From NCBI GenBank assembly GCA_903909435.1, contig CAIVVT010000147.1, positions 62,001 to 126,000 on the forward strand: DNA of 64,000 nucleotides, read 5' to 3'. Within the stretch, counting starts at the first letter, position 1. Every line of letters begins with the position of its first letter. Source of the DNA: an uncultured Acidobacteriia bacterium (GTDB lineage Bacteria; Acidobacteriota; Terriglobia; Bryobacterales; Bryobacteraceae). Below are positions 1 through 9,163 of this stretch, piece after piece. The translations under genes and the position numbers were made by a program. The notes beneath the pieces were generated by a model that was not told the origin of the DNA, searched no databases, and saw only the letters and a list, made by a program, of their open reading frames with translations.

Positions 1-506
1 TTGTAAGGGATGCGGCCCTCGTCCTGCGGATTATACAACCGGTCGGTCAGGTAGACCAGCATCGCCGGAGTGGTTCCGATGACCTTGTATCCGTGAGCGA
101 CGCCCGGTGGAATCAGGAGCTGCCACGAGCGCAATTGACCGATATAAAAGGTGTTCTTCACCCCGAACGTCGGCGAAGCGGGTCGCAAGTCCGCCAGGGC
201 AACCTGGAACATACCTTGCACGACAGCCCAGACGTCGGTCTGGTGCTTGTGCAGGTGGAACGCCTTGATCGCTCCGGGGTAGGTCAGAGCCGCACTCACC
301 TGGGTCGTGGCGGCCGGGTATTGATCCACCAGGCCCTGTCCGAAGCGGCAGATTTCCAGGAAATAGCCGCGGTCGTCGGGCCACAGGGCGATCGGCAGGA
401 CACGGACACCCGCGATCAGGTCGGGCGAGTCGGGCTTCAGGATCAGTTTGCCGATCCCGCGTTCGCACTGCGGGATCTGGATTTCCGACAGCGCTGCTTC
501 ACTCAT
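1..506 (-). CDS. dTDP-4-dehydrorhamnose 3,5-epimerase-like protein (RmlC family), partial
   Basis: This gene runs off the left edge, so its C-terminus is missing. The visible 168 residues are an RmlC-type cupin: an N-terminal stretch with DDRGYFLEI, a sugar-binding/catalytic segment AFHLHKHQTDVWAVVQG, then IPPGVAHGYKVIG. Enzymes of this family epimerise C3 and C5 of dTDP-4-keto-6-deoxyglucose during dTDP-L-rhamnose synthesis in the cytoplasm. The ATG at 506 overlaps the end of the upstream thymidylyltransferase gene by 8 bp, so the two are almost certainly co-transcribed and translationally coupled. Related epimerases acting on other dTDP-sugars cannot be excluded. Confidence 0.8.
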   Translation of the reverse strand, partial: MSEAALSEIQIPQCERGIGKLILKPDSPDLIAGVRVLPIALWPDDRGYFLEICRFGQGLVDQYPAATTQVSAALTYPGAIKAFHLHKHQTDVWAVVQGMFQVALADLRPASPTFGVKNTFYIGQLRSWQLLIPPGVAHGYKVIGTTPAMLVYLTDRLYNPQDEGRIPY

Positions 507-1233
507 GCGGTTCCGCCTTGCTGTCCTTCGCGACCAGGTTGCTGGCGCGCAGCAGGGAACTGAACGTCCCGGCGTCGGTCCACCAGCCCTCCAGGAACGA
601 ATAAGTCATCGTGCCTTCCTGAATGTAGGCGTTGTTCACGTCCGTGATTTCGAGTTCGCCGCGCGCAGAGGGCTTCAGCATGCGTGTCTTCTCGAAGACC
701 GACGCATCGTACATGTAGATGCCGGTCACTGCGTAGTGGGAGGCGGGGTTTTTGGGCTTCTCAACGATGTTGACGACCCTGCCATCCTCGATTTCAGCGA
801 CGCCGAAACGCTCTGGATCGTCGACCTCTTTCAGCAGGATTTTAGCGCCGCACTCCTGGCGCCGGAAGTCGTCCACTGCCGCCGAGATGTCCTTCTCGAT
901 GATGTTGTCCCCAAGGATCACGCAGACCTTTTCGCCCTCGACGAAATCCTCCGCCAGTTTGAGCGCGTCGGCGATGCCGCCTTCGCCTTCCTGGTAGGTA
1001 TAGCCAACCAGCGATAGGCCGAACTCCTTGCCATTGCCGAGCAATTGGAGAAAATCGCCCGCGTGGTTGCCCCCGGTCACGATCAAAATGTCCCGAATGC
1101 CCGCGTCCACCAGGGTCTGGACGGGGTAGTAGATCATGGGCTTGTCGTAAACCGGCAACAAGTGCTTATTGGTGATTTTTGTCAGCGGATAAAGACGGGA
1201 TCCTTTGCCGCCGGCGAGGACGATGCCTTTCAT
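499..1233 (-). CDS. rmlA: glucose-1-phosphate thymidylyltransferase
   Basis: This 244-residue sugar nucleotidyltransferase has the signature GGKGSRLYPLTK near its N-terminus and later LGDNII, a metal/nucleotide site, and VEKPKNP. It would convert glucose-1-phosphate and dTTP to dTDP-glucose, the first step of dTDP-rhamnose synthesis. It is about 45 residues shorter than the classical 290-residue RmlA and matches the short form common in archaea and some bacteria. The ATG at 1233 is preceded by a strong GGAGG ribosome binding site. The next gene on the strand is the RmlC-like epimerase, overlapping by 8 bp, which supports the sugar-nucleotide role. Confidence 0.85.
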   Translation of the reverse strand: MKGIVLAGGKGSRLYPLTKITNKHLLPVYDKPMIYYPVQTLVDAGIRDILIVTGGNHAGDFLQLLGNGKEFGLSLVGYTYQEGEGGIADALKLAEDFVEGEKVCVILGDNIIEKDISAAVDDFRRQECGAKILLKEVDDPERFGVAEIEDGRVVNIVEKPKNPASHYAVTGIYMYDASVFEKTRMLKPSARGELEITDVNNAYIQEGTMTYSFLEGWWTDAGTFSSLLRASNLVAKDSKAEPHE

Positions 1234-1273
1234 GGTTCCTCCGCTGGAAGCTTATCATGATACACTTTTGCGC

Positions 1274-1621
1274 GTGAAACTATACTCCTGGAACGAGATA
1301 GCGGAAGAGCATTTGAACCCCTTGCTGGGACGGCGGGTCGTGCACACCGACCGGCTCACCATCGCGCGTCTGAACCTGAAGCAGGGCTGTGTCGTCCCGA
1401 GCCACTGGCATGAGAACGAACAGGTCTGCACCGTCGAGGAGGGCCGGCTGCAGTTCGTATATCCGGCCGGCGCGATCGAGGTGGGCGCGGGAGAATCGCT
1501 CGAGATTCCCTCCGGCGTACCGCACGAGGTGATCGCGCTCGAAGACAGCGTCGCGCTAGACATCTTCGCGCCGCGGCGCGAAGACTGGATTCGCGGCGAT
1601 GACGCCTATTTGCGGCGGTAG
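1274..1621 (+). CDS. small cupin-domain protein
   Basis: The product of about 115 residues is a single cupin barrel. Motif 1 is visible as SHWHENEQVCTVEEG (metal-binding His and Glu) and motif 2 as IPSGVPHEVIALED. Such one-domain cupins bind a metal ion and serve as isomerases, dioxygenases or sensors, so the substrate cannot be told. I take the GTG at 1274, which begins VKLYSW; a TTG lies two codons upstream. It is divergent from rmlA with only 40 bp between them and its 3' end overlaps the convergent FG-GAP gene by 16 bp. Confidence 0.7.
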   Translation: MKLYSWNEIAEEHLNPLLGRRVVHTDRLTIARLNLKQGCVVPSHWHENEQVCTVEEGRLQFVYPAGAIEVGAGESLEIPSGVPHEVIALEDSVALDIFAPRREDWIRGDDAYLRR

Positions 1622-2658
1622 AGGGGCAACGCCAGGCGTTCGACCCGTTGAGGCGTGACCACCAACAAACTGCCGCCGGCCCGGAACAGCGCCAGCACCG
1701 GCGCGCCTGTCCACAACTTGGACATTCTCCAGGCGTTTACAGCGCGGGTGTACTGGCGCAATCCGTCCTCGGCACCGACCAGGATCGGCGGCCACTCGCC
1801 AGGCTGGGACTCGAGTACCAGCAGGGCGCGCGGATGGTCGGGGGCGGGCTCGACCAGCTGTGCTGGCCAGGCCTGCTGCTCGTCTTCCGGCCGCTCCAGC
1901 AGCGCGAACCGCGCCGGCGCGGCCTCGCTTTCGGCCCACAGCAGATCCGGTTTGGCGCGCCCGGGCCGCCGGTAAATCGCCTGACGCGCCAGGGCGGCAT
2001 CGGGCTTGTCGAAGAACGTGTTCATGTTGAAAAGGCGCCAGGGAAGATCCCACTTGCCCGGGTTGCGCATCCAGTAATTTCCAATGAAAAGGTCCGGGAG
2101 ACCGTCGCCGTCTACGTCGAAACTCACCAGTCCGCCCTGCTTCGAGGCGGTGTAGATCGAGTAAATTTCGCTGTAGATCCACTTGCCGTCGCGCTGCCGG
2201 GGGTACTCATACAGTCGCAACTGCGCGTTGAAATGCGGGACCAGCACGCCCTTGTGCCCGTCGAACTCGAACGGCAGGCAGTCGCGGAATTCGGTTTCAC
2301 GCTCGATCACGCGCTGCTCCCACCTGGGAGCGCGCAGCCAGAGAAACGCTCCGCTGCCGGGGCGTTCCTGCACCATCAGGTCATCCAGTCCGTCCCCATC
2401 GACGTCTGCGACACAGCCGCCCGGGCCGAAGCCAGTCCCTTGCTTCAGCGACTTCGGCGGCCCGCCCGCCAGCGGCCAGAACTTCAACTCAGTGCCCCAA
2501 GTCAACACGCCGGGGTGAGGATGCCGAACCAGCGCCGCGCCTTGAATCTGCGCGAGCGCAGGAACGGTGGCCAATACGCATGCGGCGACCAGCGGCGCCA
2601 CGGCGAAAGACCGCAAGAATCGATCAGAATTGCGGCGGATTTCCGTGAGCCTGCGCAT
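1606..2658 (-). CDS. secreted FG-GAP/VCBS-repeat protein
   Basis: A Sec-type signal peptide (arginine-rich start, hydrophobic core, cleavage after PALAQ) precedes a repeat protein with two clear calcium-binding FG-GAP cores, DVDGDGLDDLMVQ and DVDGDGLPDLFIG. The fold is expected to be a beta-propeller exported to the periplasm or cell surface; the function is unknown. The frame stays open upstream to 2784, and ATGs at 2721 and 2784 are alternatives; 2658 was chosen because it places the signal peptide correctly. Its 3' end overlaps the convergent cupin gene by 16 bp. Confidence 0.7.
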   Translation of the reverse strand: MRRLTEIRRNSDRFLRSFAVAPLVAACVLATVPALAQIQGAALVRHPHPGVLTWGTELKFWPLAGGPPKSLKQGTGFGPGGCVADVDGDGLDDLMVQERPGSGAFLWLRAPRWEQRVIERETEFRDCLPFEFDGHKGVLVPHFNAQLRLYEYPRQRDGKWIYSEIYSIYTASKQGGLVSFDVDGDGLPDLFIGNYWMRNPGKWDLPWRLFNMNTFFDKPDAALARQAIYRRPGRAKPDLLWAESEAAPARFALLERPEDEQQAWPAQLVEPAPDHPRALLVLESQPGEWPPILVGAEDGLRQYTRAVNAWRMSKLWTGAPVLALFRAGGSLLVVTPQRVERLALPLYRRK

Positions 2659-2874
2659 GATTCCGGGGTACGTGCGTTTGAGTGCGGCAATCGACGGCTG
2701 CCCAAGTCTTGCGTTCGCCATATGGGAACCAGTGTGCAACGCCCTGCGCCGCCCGGGCCACAGTCCGCTTGAAGTTGCTTCCATTTACGCGACTTTCCGG
2801 TGTATGCTGATCCGCAGGGGGCCAACTACTGAGGCTTCAGCTTCTCACGATTGCGACCAGAACGAACATACAGC

Positions 2875-2895
2875 CCGGCAATACGCCGGATTTTT
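2875..2895 (+). terminator. candidate intrinsic terminator/attenuator in the infC leader
   Basis: A GC-only 5-bp stem (CCGGC/GCCGG) with a 5-base loop is followed by ATTTTT and a further T/G-rich run. It sits about 70 bases before the infC start codon on the same strand, where no gene ends on the plus strand, so it would act as a leader attenuator if it acts at all. The stem is short, so confidence is limited. Confidence 0.4.
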
Positions 2896-2963
2896 GTGTT
2901 TGTGTCTGGAAAGTCAAGGATATTCGTTCGGCCACCCATAGGAGCTAGACCACTACCCACCGC

Positions 2964-3602
2964 ATGTTTCCTTCCAGGTATCCCCGTCCGCGCATCAAAG
3001 TCCGAGATAACGTCAACGAAGGCATTCGGGCCCGCGAGGTCCGCGCTGTCTTCCCCGACGGAAGCGTCCAAATCATGGCGACGCACGACGCCATTCGCCG
3101 GGCCCAGGAACTGGGTCTGGATCTGATCGTCGTGTCCCCAACCGCCGAACCGCCAGTTGCCAAGGCCATGGACTACGGCCAGTGGCAATACGAGCAGAAG
3201 AAGAAGCAACAAGAGGCGAAGAAGAAGCAGCACGTGATCCAGGTGAAGGAGTTGAAGTTCCGGCCCAACACCGACGACCACGACTACGACTTCAAGCTGA
3301 ATCACGCCATGCGGTTCCTCGCTGAGGGCAATCGCGTGAAGGCCGTGGTGCAGTTCCGCGGGCGAGAAATCGCGCACACGGAACTCGGCCGTAAGCTCCT
3401 GCTTCGTTTTGCCAAGGATCTCATCGAGCACGGTGCCAGTGAAGGCTTACCCAAGCTGGAAGGGCGCAATGCTCATGTGATCATCAGTCCGATCAAGAAG
3501 GACGCAGTGAAGGAAAAGGCCAAGAAGCCTGGCGATGGCCAGCCTGTTCAGGCGAGGCCAGCCACTGCTGCGATCCCGGCTGATAAGGCCGTTAAGATGT
3601 AA
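2964..3602 (+). CDS. infC: translation initiation factor IF-3
   Basis: The product has 212 residues. The N-domain carries DNVNEGIRAREVRAV, then a long Lys/Gln-rich linker helix (about residues 75-92), then the C-domain with KELKFRPNTDDHDYDFKL and FRGREIAH. IF-3 binds the 30S subunit, blocks premature joining with 50S and checks the initiator codon. The C-terminal tail of about 40 Lys/Ala/Pro-rich residues is longer than in E. coli. The ATG is preceded in frame by a stop codon, so no upstream start (including the ATT/ATC seen in some infC genes) is possible. The usual partners rpmI and rplT do not follow; the next gene is on the other strand. Confidence 0.95.
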   Translation: MFPSRYPRPRIKVRDNVNEGIRAREVRAVFPDGSVQIMATHDAIRRAQELGLDLIVVSPTAEPPVAKAMDYGQWQYEQKKKQQEAKKKQHVIQVKELKFRPNTDDHDYDFKLNHAMRFLAEGNRVKAVVQFRGREIAHTELGRKLLLRFAKDLIEHGASEGLPKLEGRNAHVIISPIKKDAVKEKAKKPGDGQPVQARPATAAIPADKAVKM

Positions 3603-3617
3603 CGGTTTGGGGCACCC

Positions 3618-4148
3618 TCAATACCAGAGGTATTTCTTCCACTGCTCGTCGGTGCGCGCCAGCAGACGCATCAGTTGCCTTCCTGTGTGCACGCTGAACG
3701 GGCGGGGTGGGCGGAGCAGTTTCAGGCCAGCCTCATCCGGCGTCCGGTTGCCTTTCTTGTTGTTGCAGGGATTGCAGCACGCCACCAGATTCTCCCAGGT
3801 CGTCTCGCCATTGCGCGAGCGCGGGATCACGTGATCGAGCGTGAGGTCGCTGGCGTTCAGCACCTTCTGGCAGTACTGACAGGTGTAGCGGTCGCGCATC
3901 AGGATGTTCTTGCGGGACAAGGCGCGGGTCTGATGCGGAATGCGGCGGTATTCCAGCAATCGGATGACGCTGGGCAAGGCCACGGTCTGGCGCTGTGAAT
4001 GGAACTGCCCGGGGGCATGGGCTTCCGCCGACGCCAGTCCCTTCAACACCAGCACCAGCGCGCGGCGCGCTGCGCAGATATTGATCGGCTCGTAGCTCGC
4101 GTTGAGCACTAGCACCGGCCGGTGCAGTCGCTCTGGCATCACGTTCAT
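3618..4148 (-). CDS. HNH endonuclease family protein
   Basis: The 176-residue protein starts with the [11 protein letters not shown] segment typical of a widespread family of small HNH proteins. It then has a zinc ribbon CQYC...CNPC embracing the HNH core [14 protein letters not shown] and [15 protein letters not shown]. This family is presumed to cleave DNA, but its cellular role is not established. Its ATG overlaps the stop codon of the comF-like gene (ATGA, 4 bp), so the two are likely translated together. The 3' end lies 15 bp from the convergent infC stop. Confidence 0.85.
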   Translation of the reverse strand: MNVMPERLHRPVLVLNASYEPINICAARRALVLVLKGLASAEAHAPGQFHSQRQTVALPSVIRLLEYRRIPHQTRALSRKNILMRDRYTCQYCQKVLNASDLTLDHVIPRSRNGETTWENLVACCNPCNNKKGNRTPDEAGLKLLRPPRPFSVHTGRQLMRLLARTDEQWKKYLWY

Positions 4149-4924
4149 GCGGTAACCCCTCCCCCGACCTTGGACTTACCCGAAAGAGACAGCAGGCGCG
4201 CATCCGTTTGACGCCCGGCGCGAGCGACTGTCAGCACGCACACGCGGGCGGCACCGGCCTGTTTGAGCGCCTTGGCACAAGCGTTCACGGTGGACCCGGT
4301 GGTTATCACATCGTCCACCAGCAGCAGCGACAACCCGCGAATCCGGGCGGGCGCGGGGACGTCGAAGGCGCCTTGCACGTTGTCGCGGCGTTGCGCAGGC
4401 GTAAGGCTGGCCTGGGTGGCCGTACGGCGGCACCGGCGTGCCGCATTCAGCACGGGGACACCGACCCGGCAAGAGAGTTCGCGAGCCAGCAAATCGCTCT
4501 GATTGAACCCGCGCCGCATGCGCTTCCACCAGTGCAGGGGCAGGGGGACGATCGCGTCGAATTGCTCCAGTCGCGGATAGGCATTCGCCAACCAGGAGCC
4601 GAGAACCCGCGCCAGCGGGCGCATCCGGCCATACTTAAATAAGTGGATCAGTTGGCGCAGGCGGCCCTCATAAAGGGCGTAGCTCCAACTCCAGTCGAAC
4701 TCAGTCAAGCCGAGCCGGCACAGCGAGCACAGGCCCTGGTCGTCGAGCGGACTCGAATTCAGGAATGGCGTGCGGCAGCGGGCGCAGCAGTGTTCAGCGG
4801 CGAAGGGTTCGGACGGGGTGAGACAGTCGGGACATAGCGGAACAGCCGACGTGGTATGAAGAGGAGTGCCGCAAATGGCACAATCGGCGGGGAAGAGCAG
4901 CGCAAGAAAGCGAGACCCGGCCAT
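4145..4924 (-). CDS. comF: ComF-family phosphoribosyltransferase-like protein
   Basis: The product of 259 residues has an N-terminal zinc finger built from several CxxC pairs (CAIC, CPDC, CARC, CSLC). It then has the double-zinc-finger/PRTase features [12 protein letters not shown] and the PRPP-binding loop [14 protein letters not shown]. ComF proteins take part in DNA uptake for transformation (ssDNA import or PriA interaction); comM at 38-40 kb is a second competence-related gene. The frame is open far upstream to 5491, but the start [19 protein letters not shown] at 4924 fits the family. The stop overlaps the HNH start. Confidence 0.85.
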   Translation of the reverse strand: MAGSRFLALLFPADCAICGTPLHTTSAVPLCPDCLTPSEPFAAEHCCARCRTPFLNSSPLDDQGLCSLCRLGLTEFDWSWSYALYEGRLRQLIHLFKYGRMRPLARVLGSWLANAYPRLEQFDAIVPLPLHWWKRMRRGFNQSDLLARELSCRVGVPVLNAARRCRRTATQASLTPAQRRDNVQGAFDVPAPARIRGLSLLLVDDVITTGSTVNACAKALKQAGAARVCVLTVARAGRQTDARLLSLSGKSKVGGGVTA

Positions 4925-5057
4925 TCTTGACCAGGAAAGCAGCGATTCGGTTCTCGGCAATCGAAAACTCGAGAAGGCGGCACCTCCCTCGCCTTCATTG
5001 TAACGCAACCGATTGGCTCCGGATGTGCGGCCTGCTTGTGGTTCACTTAGAAAGACG

Positions 5058-6845
5058 ATGGCTGTTCTCCTCACCGCGCGCGAAATCTCGAAACAACATG
5101 GTTCCCGCATTCTGTTTGAAGGCGTCTCGCTTGCTATCAACGACGGCGAGGTGCATGGGCTGATTGGTCCCAACGGCGCCGGCAAGTCCACGCTCATGAA
5201 GGTGCTGGCTGGGTTGGAAACGCCGGATGCGGGCGAAGTCGCGCTGCGCAAAGGCGTGCGCATGGTGTACGTGGCGCAGGACCCCGAATTCATGCCCGGC
5301 ATCACCATCGGTGCCGTGCTCGAGGCCGCCGCGCGCGAGCAGGCCCAGATACCGTCAATCCTGGGGCAAGCCGGATTCAGCGACCCGTCGCAGGCCGTAG
5401 ATAGCCTCTCGGGAGGCTGGAAGAAGCGGCTGGCCATCGCGGAGGCGCTGCTCCGGCAACCCGATTTGCTCCTCCTGGACGAGCCCACCAATCACCTCGA
5501 CCTGGAAGGCATCGAGTGGCTGGAAGACTTGCTGGGCGCGGCGCCATTCTCCTCAATCGTCGTCAGTCACGACCGCTATTTCCTGGAAAACGCCGCCTCG
5601 TTCATGATGGAGCTCAGCCGGGTGTACCCCGGCGGCATCCTGCGGGTGGCGGGCAGCTACAGCACGTTCGTTGAGAAGCGTGGTGACTTCCTGGTGGCCC
5701 AGGCCAAGGAGCGCGAAGCCCTGGCTACGGTAGTGCGCAAGGAAGTGGCCTGGCTCCGGCGCGGCGCCAAGGCGCGCACGCGCAAATCGAAGGCGCGCAT
5801 TGGCGAGGCCAATCGCATGATCGAGAATCTGGGGGACCTCGACGAGCGGCGGTCAAGTTCTACCGCCGTGATCGACTTCACCGGCAGCGACCGGCGGACG
5901 AAGAAGCTGATCGAACTAGACCGGGTCTCGTTCTCGTTCGGCGGCGCCGCTTTGTTCCAGAACCTCAAGCTGGTGCTCAGCCCGGGTCAGCGGTTGGGCC
6001 TGGCGGGCCCCAATGGCAGCGGCAAGACGACCCTGCTTAAGTTGTTGACCGCCGAATTGCTGCCGCAGTTCGGCGAGGTCAAGCGCGCTCAGGCGTTGAA
6101 GACTGTCTATTTTGAGCAGGCGCGGCAACAGATCGACCCCACGCTGACTCTGCGGCGAGCCTTGGCGCCCGAAGGCGACTCGGTGTCCTACGGCGGCGTC
6201 ACCATCCACGTGATCGGCTGGGCCAAACGGTTCTTGTTTCGAGAGGAGCAATTGGAGCAGCCGGTGGGAAGCCTTTCTGGCGGCGAGCGGGCGCGCGTCC
6301 ACATTGCGAGGCTGATGCTGGAAGAAGCCGATCTGCTACTGCTGGACGAGCCGACCAACGATCTGGACATCCCGACGCTCGAAGTTCTGGAGGAGACGCT
6401 GCTCGAATTCACCGGTGCGTTGGTGCTGGTCACGCACGACCGCGCACTCATGGATCGCGTGTCGAACGCGGTGTTGGGACTCGACGGGGATGGCGGCGCG
6501 ACTATCTACGCCGATCTTGCGCAGTGGGAGGCGGGCCTCGAACAGAAGCGCCGCGAAAAGAGCGGGCGCGAGTCACAGCGAACCCAAGCCCAGAGGCCGG
6601 TGTCGGCCAGTTCGAGGAAGAAGCTCTCCTACATCGAGCAGCGGGAGTACGATGCAATCGAGGAGAAGATCCTGGCGGCAGATGGGCGACTGGCTGCGGC
6701 TCAGGCCCGGCTGCACGCGCCCGATGTAGTTAGCGACCACGTGAAGATCGAGGCCGCCTATGCGGAACTGACGGCGGCGCAAGCAGAGGTTGACGTGCTC
6801 TACGCACGCTGGGCGGAACTGGAAGGCCGGCTGCAGGGAAGTTGA
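5058..6845 (+). CDS. uup: ABC-F family ATPase, Uup type
   Basis: The protein has 595 residues and two ABC ATPase cassettes without membrane domains. Walker A motifs are GPNGAGKST and GPNGSGKTT, signatures LSGGWKKR and LSGGERAR, and Walker B regions LLLLDEPTNHLD and LLLLDEPTNDLD. A linker rich in Arg/Lys joins them, and the last about 85 residues form a coiled coil (SYIEQREYDAIEEKI onward), the hallmark of Uup. ABC-F proteins act on the ribosome; Uup is also linked to replication/recombination intermediates. The ATG at 5058 starts MAVLLTAREIS with an AAAGA site before it; an earlier ATG at 5013 lacks family support. Confidence 0.9.
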   Translation: MAVLLTAREISKQHGSRILFEGVSLAINDGEVHGLIGPNGAGKSTLMKVLAGLETPDAGEVALRKGVRMVYVAQDPEFMPGITIGAVLEAAAREQAQIPSILGQAGFSDPSQAVDSLSGGWKKRLAIAEALLRQPDLLLLDEPTNHLDLEGIEWLEDLLGAAPFSSIVVSHDRYFLENAASFMMELSRVYPGGILRVAGSYSTFVEKRGDFLVAQAKEREALATVVRKEVAWLRRGAKARTRKSKARIGEANRMIENLGDLDERRSSSTAVIDFTGSDRRTKKLIELDRVSFSFGGAALFQNLKLVLSPGQRLGLAGPNGSGKTTLLKLLTAELLPQFGEVKRAQALKTVYFEQARQQIDPTLTLRRALAPEGDSVSYGGVTIHVIGWAKRFLFREEQLEQPVGSLSGGERARVHIARLMLEEADLLLLDEPTNDLDIPTLEVLEETLLEFTGALVLVTHDRALMDRVSNAVLGLDGDGGATIYADLAQWEAGLEQKRREKSGRESQRTQAQRPVSASSRKKLSYIEQREYDAIEEKILAADGRLAAAQARLHAPDVVSDHVKIEAAYAELTAAQAEVDVLYARWAELEGRLQGS

Positions 6846-6910
6846 CCGGTCGCGGTTGACGCCTACCCCGCCGCTGTAGGATGAAGGGTCGGACACTGGA
6901 CGTAAAACCT

Positions 6911-8359
6911 ATGAGCACTGCTTTGGACAACCTGGAACCCGCGCCGCTCTGGCGGCACTTCGGAGCGCTATCTGCGATTCCGCGCGCTTCGGAAAAAGAG
7001 GCGGCTGCGCGTGACTACGTGTTGGCTCTGGCTGCCCGGCTGGGCCTGGAAACGACGCAGGACGGCGTCGGCAACCTCGTGGTCCGCAAGCCGGCGCGGC
7101 CGGGGCGCGAGGGAGCGGTGCCGGCCGTGTTGCAAGGCCACCTGGACATGGTCTGCGAGAAGAACGAGGGGACCGTCCACAACTTCGACACGGACCCGAT
7201 CCGGCTGGTGCGGGACGGCGATTGGCTGAAGGCTGACCGCACCACGCTAGGCGCAGACAACGGCGTGGGCGTGGCCGCCGCGCTGGCCGTTATGGAGAGC
7301 GAGGATGTCGCCCACGGTCCGCTGGAGTTCCTGTTTACCATCGATGAGGAGAGTGGGCTCACCGGCGCGTCGGAGTTCCCCGAGCGGCTGCTGCAGTCCA
7401 AGTACTTCCTGAACCTCGACGGCGAGGAAGAAGGCACGCTCTGCATCGGCTGCGCAGGCGGTATCAACACGGTGGGGCGGCGCAAAGTGACTCGGCAGCC
7501 TGCCGGCGCGGCCGCAGGTTGGCGCCTAAGGGTTGCCGGCCTGCAGGGTGGCCACTCTGGAATCGACATCAACAAAGGACGCGGGAATGCGGTGCGCATT
7601 CTGGGACGCGTTCTGCAGGTTCTGCTGGACCGTTTACCGCTGGCCCTCGGTGACCTGACGGGCGGCAGCAAGCGCAACGCGATACCGCGCGAGGCGTCTG
7701 CGATCGTCGCGCTGGACCTGATTCACGAGCAGGAACTGAAGTCGCTGGCCGCAACCGTCGAAGCCGAGGTGAAGTCGGAACTCGGCGTTTTCGACCCGGG
7801 CCTGCGGATCACGGTAGAGGCTGCTGATCTCCCCGAACTCGTGTTGAGCGAAGCGGATGCCGACCTGGTGGCCGGATTGCTCGCCGGTTTGCCGCACGGC
7901 GTTGTCGAGATGAGCCCGGATGTGGCCGGTCTGGTCCAGACTTCAACGAACCTGGCTACCGTCGCCACCAGCGCCGGCGAAGTGGTGATCGAAACCAGCC
8001 AGCGCAGCCCGCTGGCGAGCGCGAAACTGGCCGTCGCGCGCAGGGTGGCGACGCAGTTGCGGATGCTGGGGTTCGAAGTCGCCCACAGCGGCAACTACCC
8101 GGGGTGGAAGCCCGAGCCCGCGAGCGACATCGTGCGCAAGTCCAAGGCTGTACACGAAGAACTGCTGGGCCATGTGCCGGAACTTGTCGCGATGCATGCG
8201 GGACTCGAATGCGGGGTGATCGGCGAGAAGCATCCGGGTATGCAGATGATCTCGTTTGGTCCGCACATCGTGGACGTGCACAGCCCTAGCGAGCGTTTGA
8301 AGATCTCGTCGGTCATGCCATTCTGGACGTTCCTGACAGGTCTTCTGGAACGCCTGTAA
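6911..8359 (+). CDS. pepD: aminoacyl-histidine dipeptidase (M20 family)
   Basis: The product of 482 residues aligns by eye with PepD: N-terminus EPAPLWRHFGALSAIPR, first metal ligand in GHLDMV (His77, Asp79 as catalytic pair), bridging Asp in GADNGVG (about 116), catalytic Glu in DEESGLTG (about 146-147) and lid domain GGHSGIDINKGRGNA. It hydrolyses Xaa-His and other dipeptides in the cytoplasm using zinc. The start at 6911 matches the E. coli PepD N-terminus; an ATG at 6881 would add ten residues. It follows uup by 65 bp on the same strand. Confidence 0.9.
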   Translation: MSTALDNLEPAPLWRHFGALSAIPRASEKEAAARDYVLALAARLGLETTQDGVGNLVVRKPARPGREGAVPAVLQGHLDMVCEKNEGTVHNFDTDPIRLVRDGDWLKADRTTLGADNGVGVAAALAVMESEDVAHGPLEFLFTIDEESGLTGASEFPERLLQSKYFLNLDGEEEGTLCIGCAGGINTVGRRKVTRQPAGAAAGWRLRVAGLQGGHSGIDINKGRGNAVRILGRVLQVLLDRLPLALGDLTGGSKRNAIPREASAIVALDLIHEQELKSLAATVEAEVKSELGVFDPGLRITVEAADLPELVLSEADADLVAGLLAGLPHGVVEMSPDVAGLVQTSTNLATVATSAGEVVIETSQRSPLASAKLAVARRVATQLRMLGFEVAHSGNYPGWKPEPASDIVRKSKAVHEELLGHVPELVAMHAGLECGVIGEKHPGMQMISFGPHIVDVHSPSERLKISSVMPFWTFLTGLLERL

Positions 8360-8373
8360 ACGAGCGCCGCGGC

Positions 8374-9144
8374 TTACGCGGGTAGAGCGTGCACGCGGAC
8401 CTGCAGCAAGTCCTGCAGCATCGGCGATGCAGGGAACGGGTGGCCCGCATACTGGCGAAAGCCCTCGGCTGCCCCCAGGCCCGCCATTGCGCCGCGCGCG
8501 AGTGCCCATTGCTCCATCGTCTCCAGGTAGTCGTCCATGCCGTGCTGCCGCCGCAGCCAGGCCCGCTGCGAGGCATGGCACGCCAGCATCTCGCGCTTCA
8601 GCGCCAATACCGTGCTGACATCGACCAGGAACTCCGGTCGAACCGGGCGATGCTCCCGGTCGATGCCGGCGGCTGGATCGACGAAGTAAAGGTGTGGGAT
8701 GGAATCTGTCGCCGGGGCGGGATCGTACGCCGAAGTGTCATAGTTGGGGACCGGTGCGGCGAAACACGCGTCCTGCACCAGGCGGCTGGTCGCCTCGTGA
8801 TCGCAGTGGTAGTCGGCCGGGGACGCGGTCAGGATCAGGTCCGGATGGAAACGCCGGAGCAGGGAAGTGACCATGCGGCGCGATGCGTCGTCCTGGAAGA
8901 TCTCGAGATCGCGAAACCCTCCCCACGCATATTCCGCTCCAATCAGGCGCGCCGAGGCCGCAGCTTCGGCTTTGCGCATGCGGCCCAGCTCCCCGGCACC
9001 GTACTCCGTGGAACCGCAATCTCCGTTGCTGAGAGTGACGAAAGTGAGCTGATGACCCGCTTGCGCAAGCAGCGCGAGGGTCCCCCCGGCGAACAACTCC
9101 AGGTCGTCGGGATGGGCGTGGATAGCGAGGATTCGAACAGGCAT
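8374..9144 (-). CDS. PIG-L/LmbE family N-deacetylase
   Basis: The 256-residue protein has the family's AHPDD zinc motif (His11, Asp14) at the N-terminus, the second zinc His in DYHCDHEATS (about residue 118) and the Rossmann-like order of the family. These enzymes remove acetyl from N-acetylglucosaminyl compounds, including GlcNAc-malate in bacillithiol synthesis (BshB). Because bshA lies 4.6 kb away, a BshB role is possible, but the extra C-terminal region (EFLVDVSTVLALKREML) is seen in other LmbE subgroups too, so I do not assign bshB. It converges on pepD with 14 bp between. Confidence 0.8.
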   Translation of the reverse strand: MPVRILAIHAHPDDLELFAGGTLALLAQAGHQLTFVTLSNGDCGSTEYGAGELGRMRKAEAAASARLIGAEYAWGGFRDLEIFQDDASRRMVTSLLRRFHPDLILTASPADYHCDHEATSRLVQDACFAAPVPNYDTSAYDPAPATDSIPHLYFVDPAAGIDREHRPVRPEFLVDVSTVLALKREMLACHASQRAWLRRQHGMDDYLETMEQWALARGAMAGLGAAEGFRQYAGHPFPASPMLQDLLQVRVHALPA

Positions 9145-9163
9145 GGTGAGCTGGAGGCGTGCC

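Noticed and set aside
8374-9144. PIG-L protein as BshB of bacillithiol synthesis.
   Set aside because: The gene is not next to bshA and its C-terminal part is shared with other LmbE subgroups; a phylogeny is needed.
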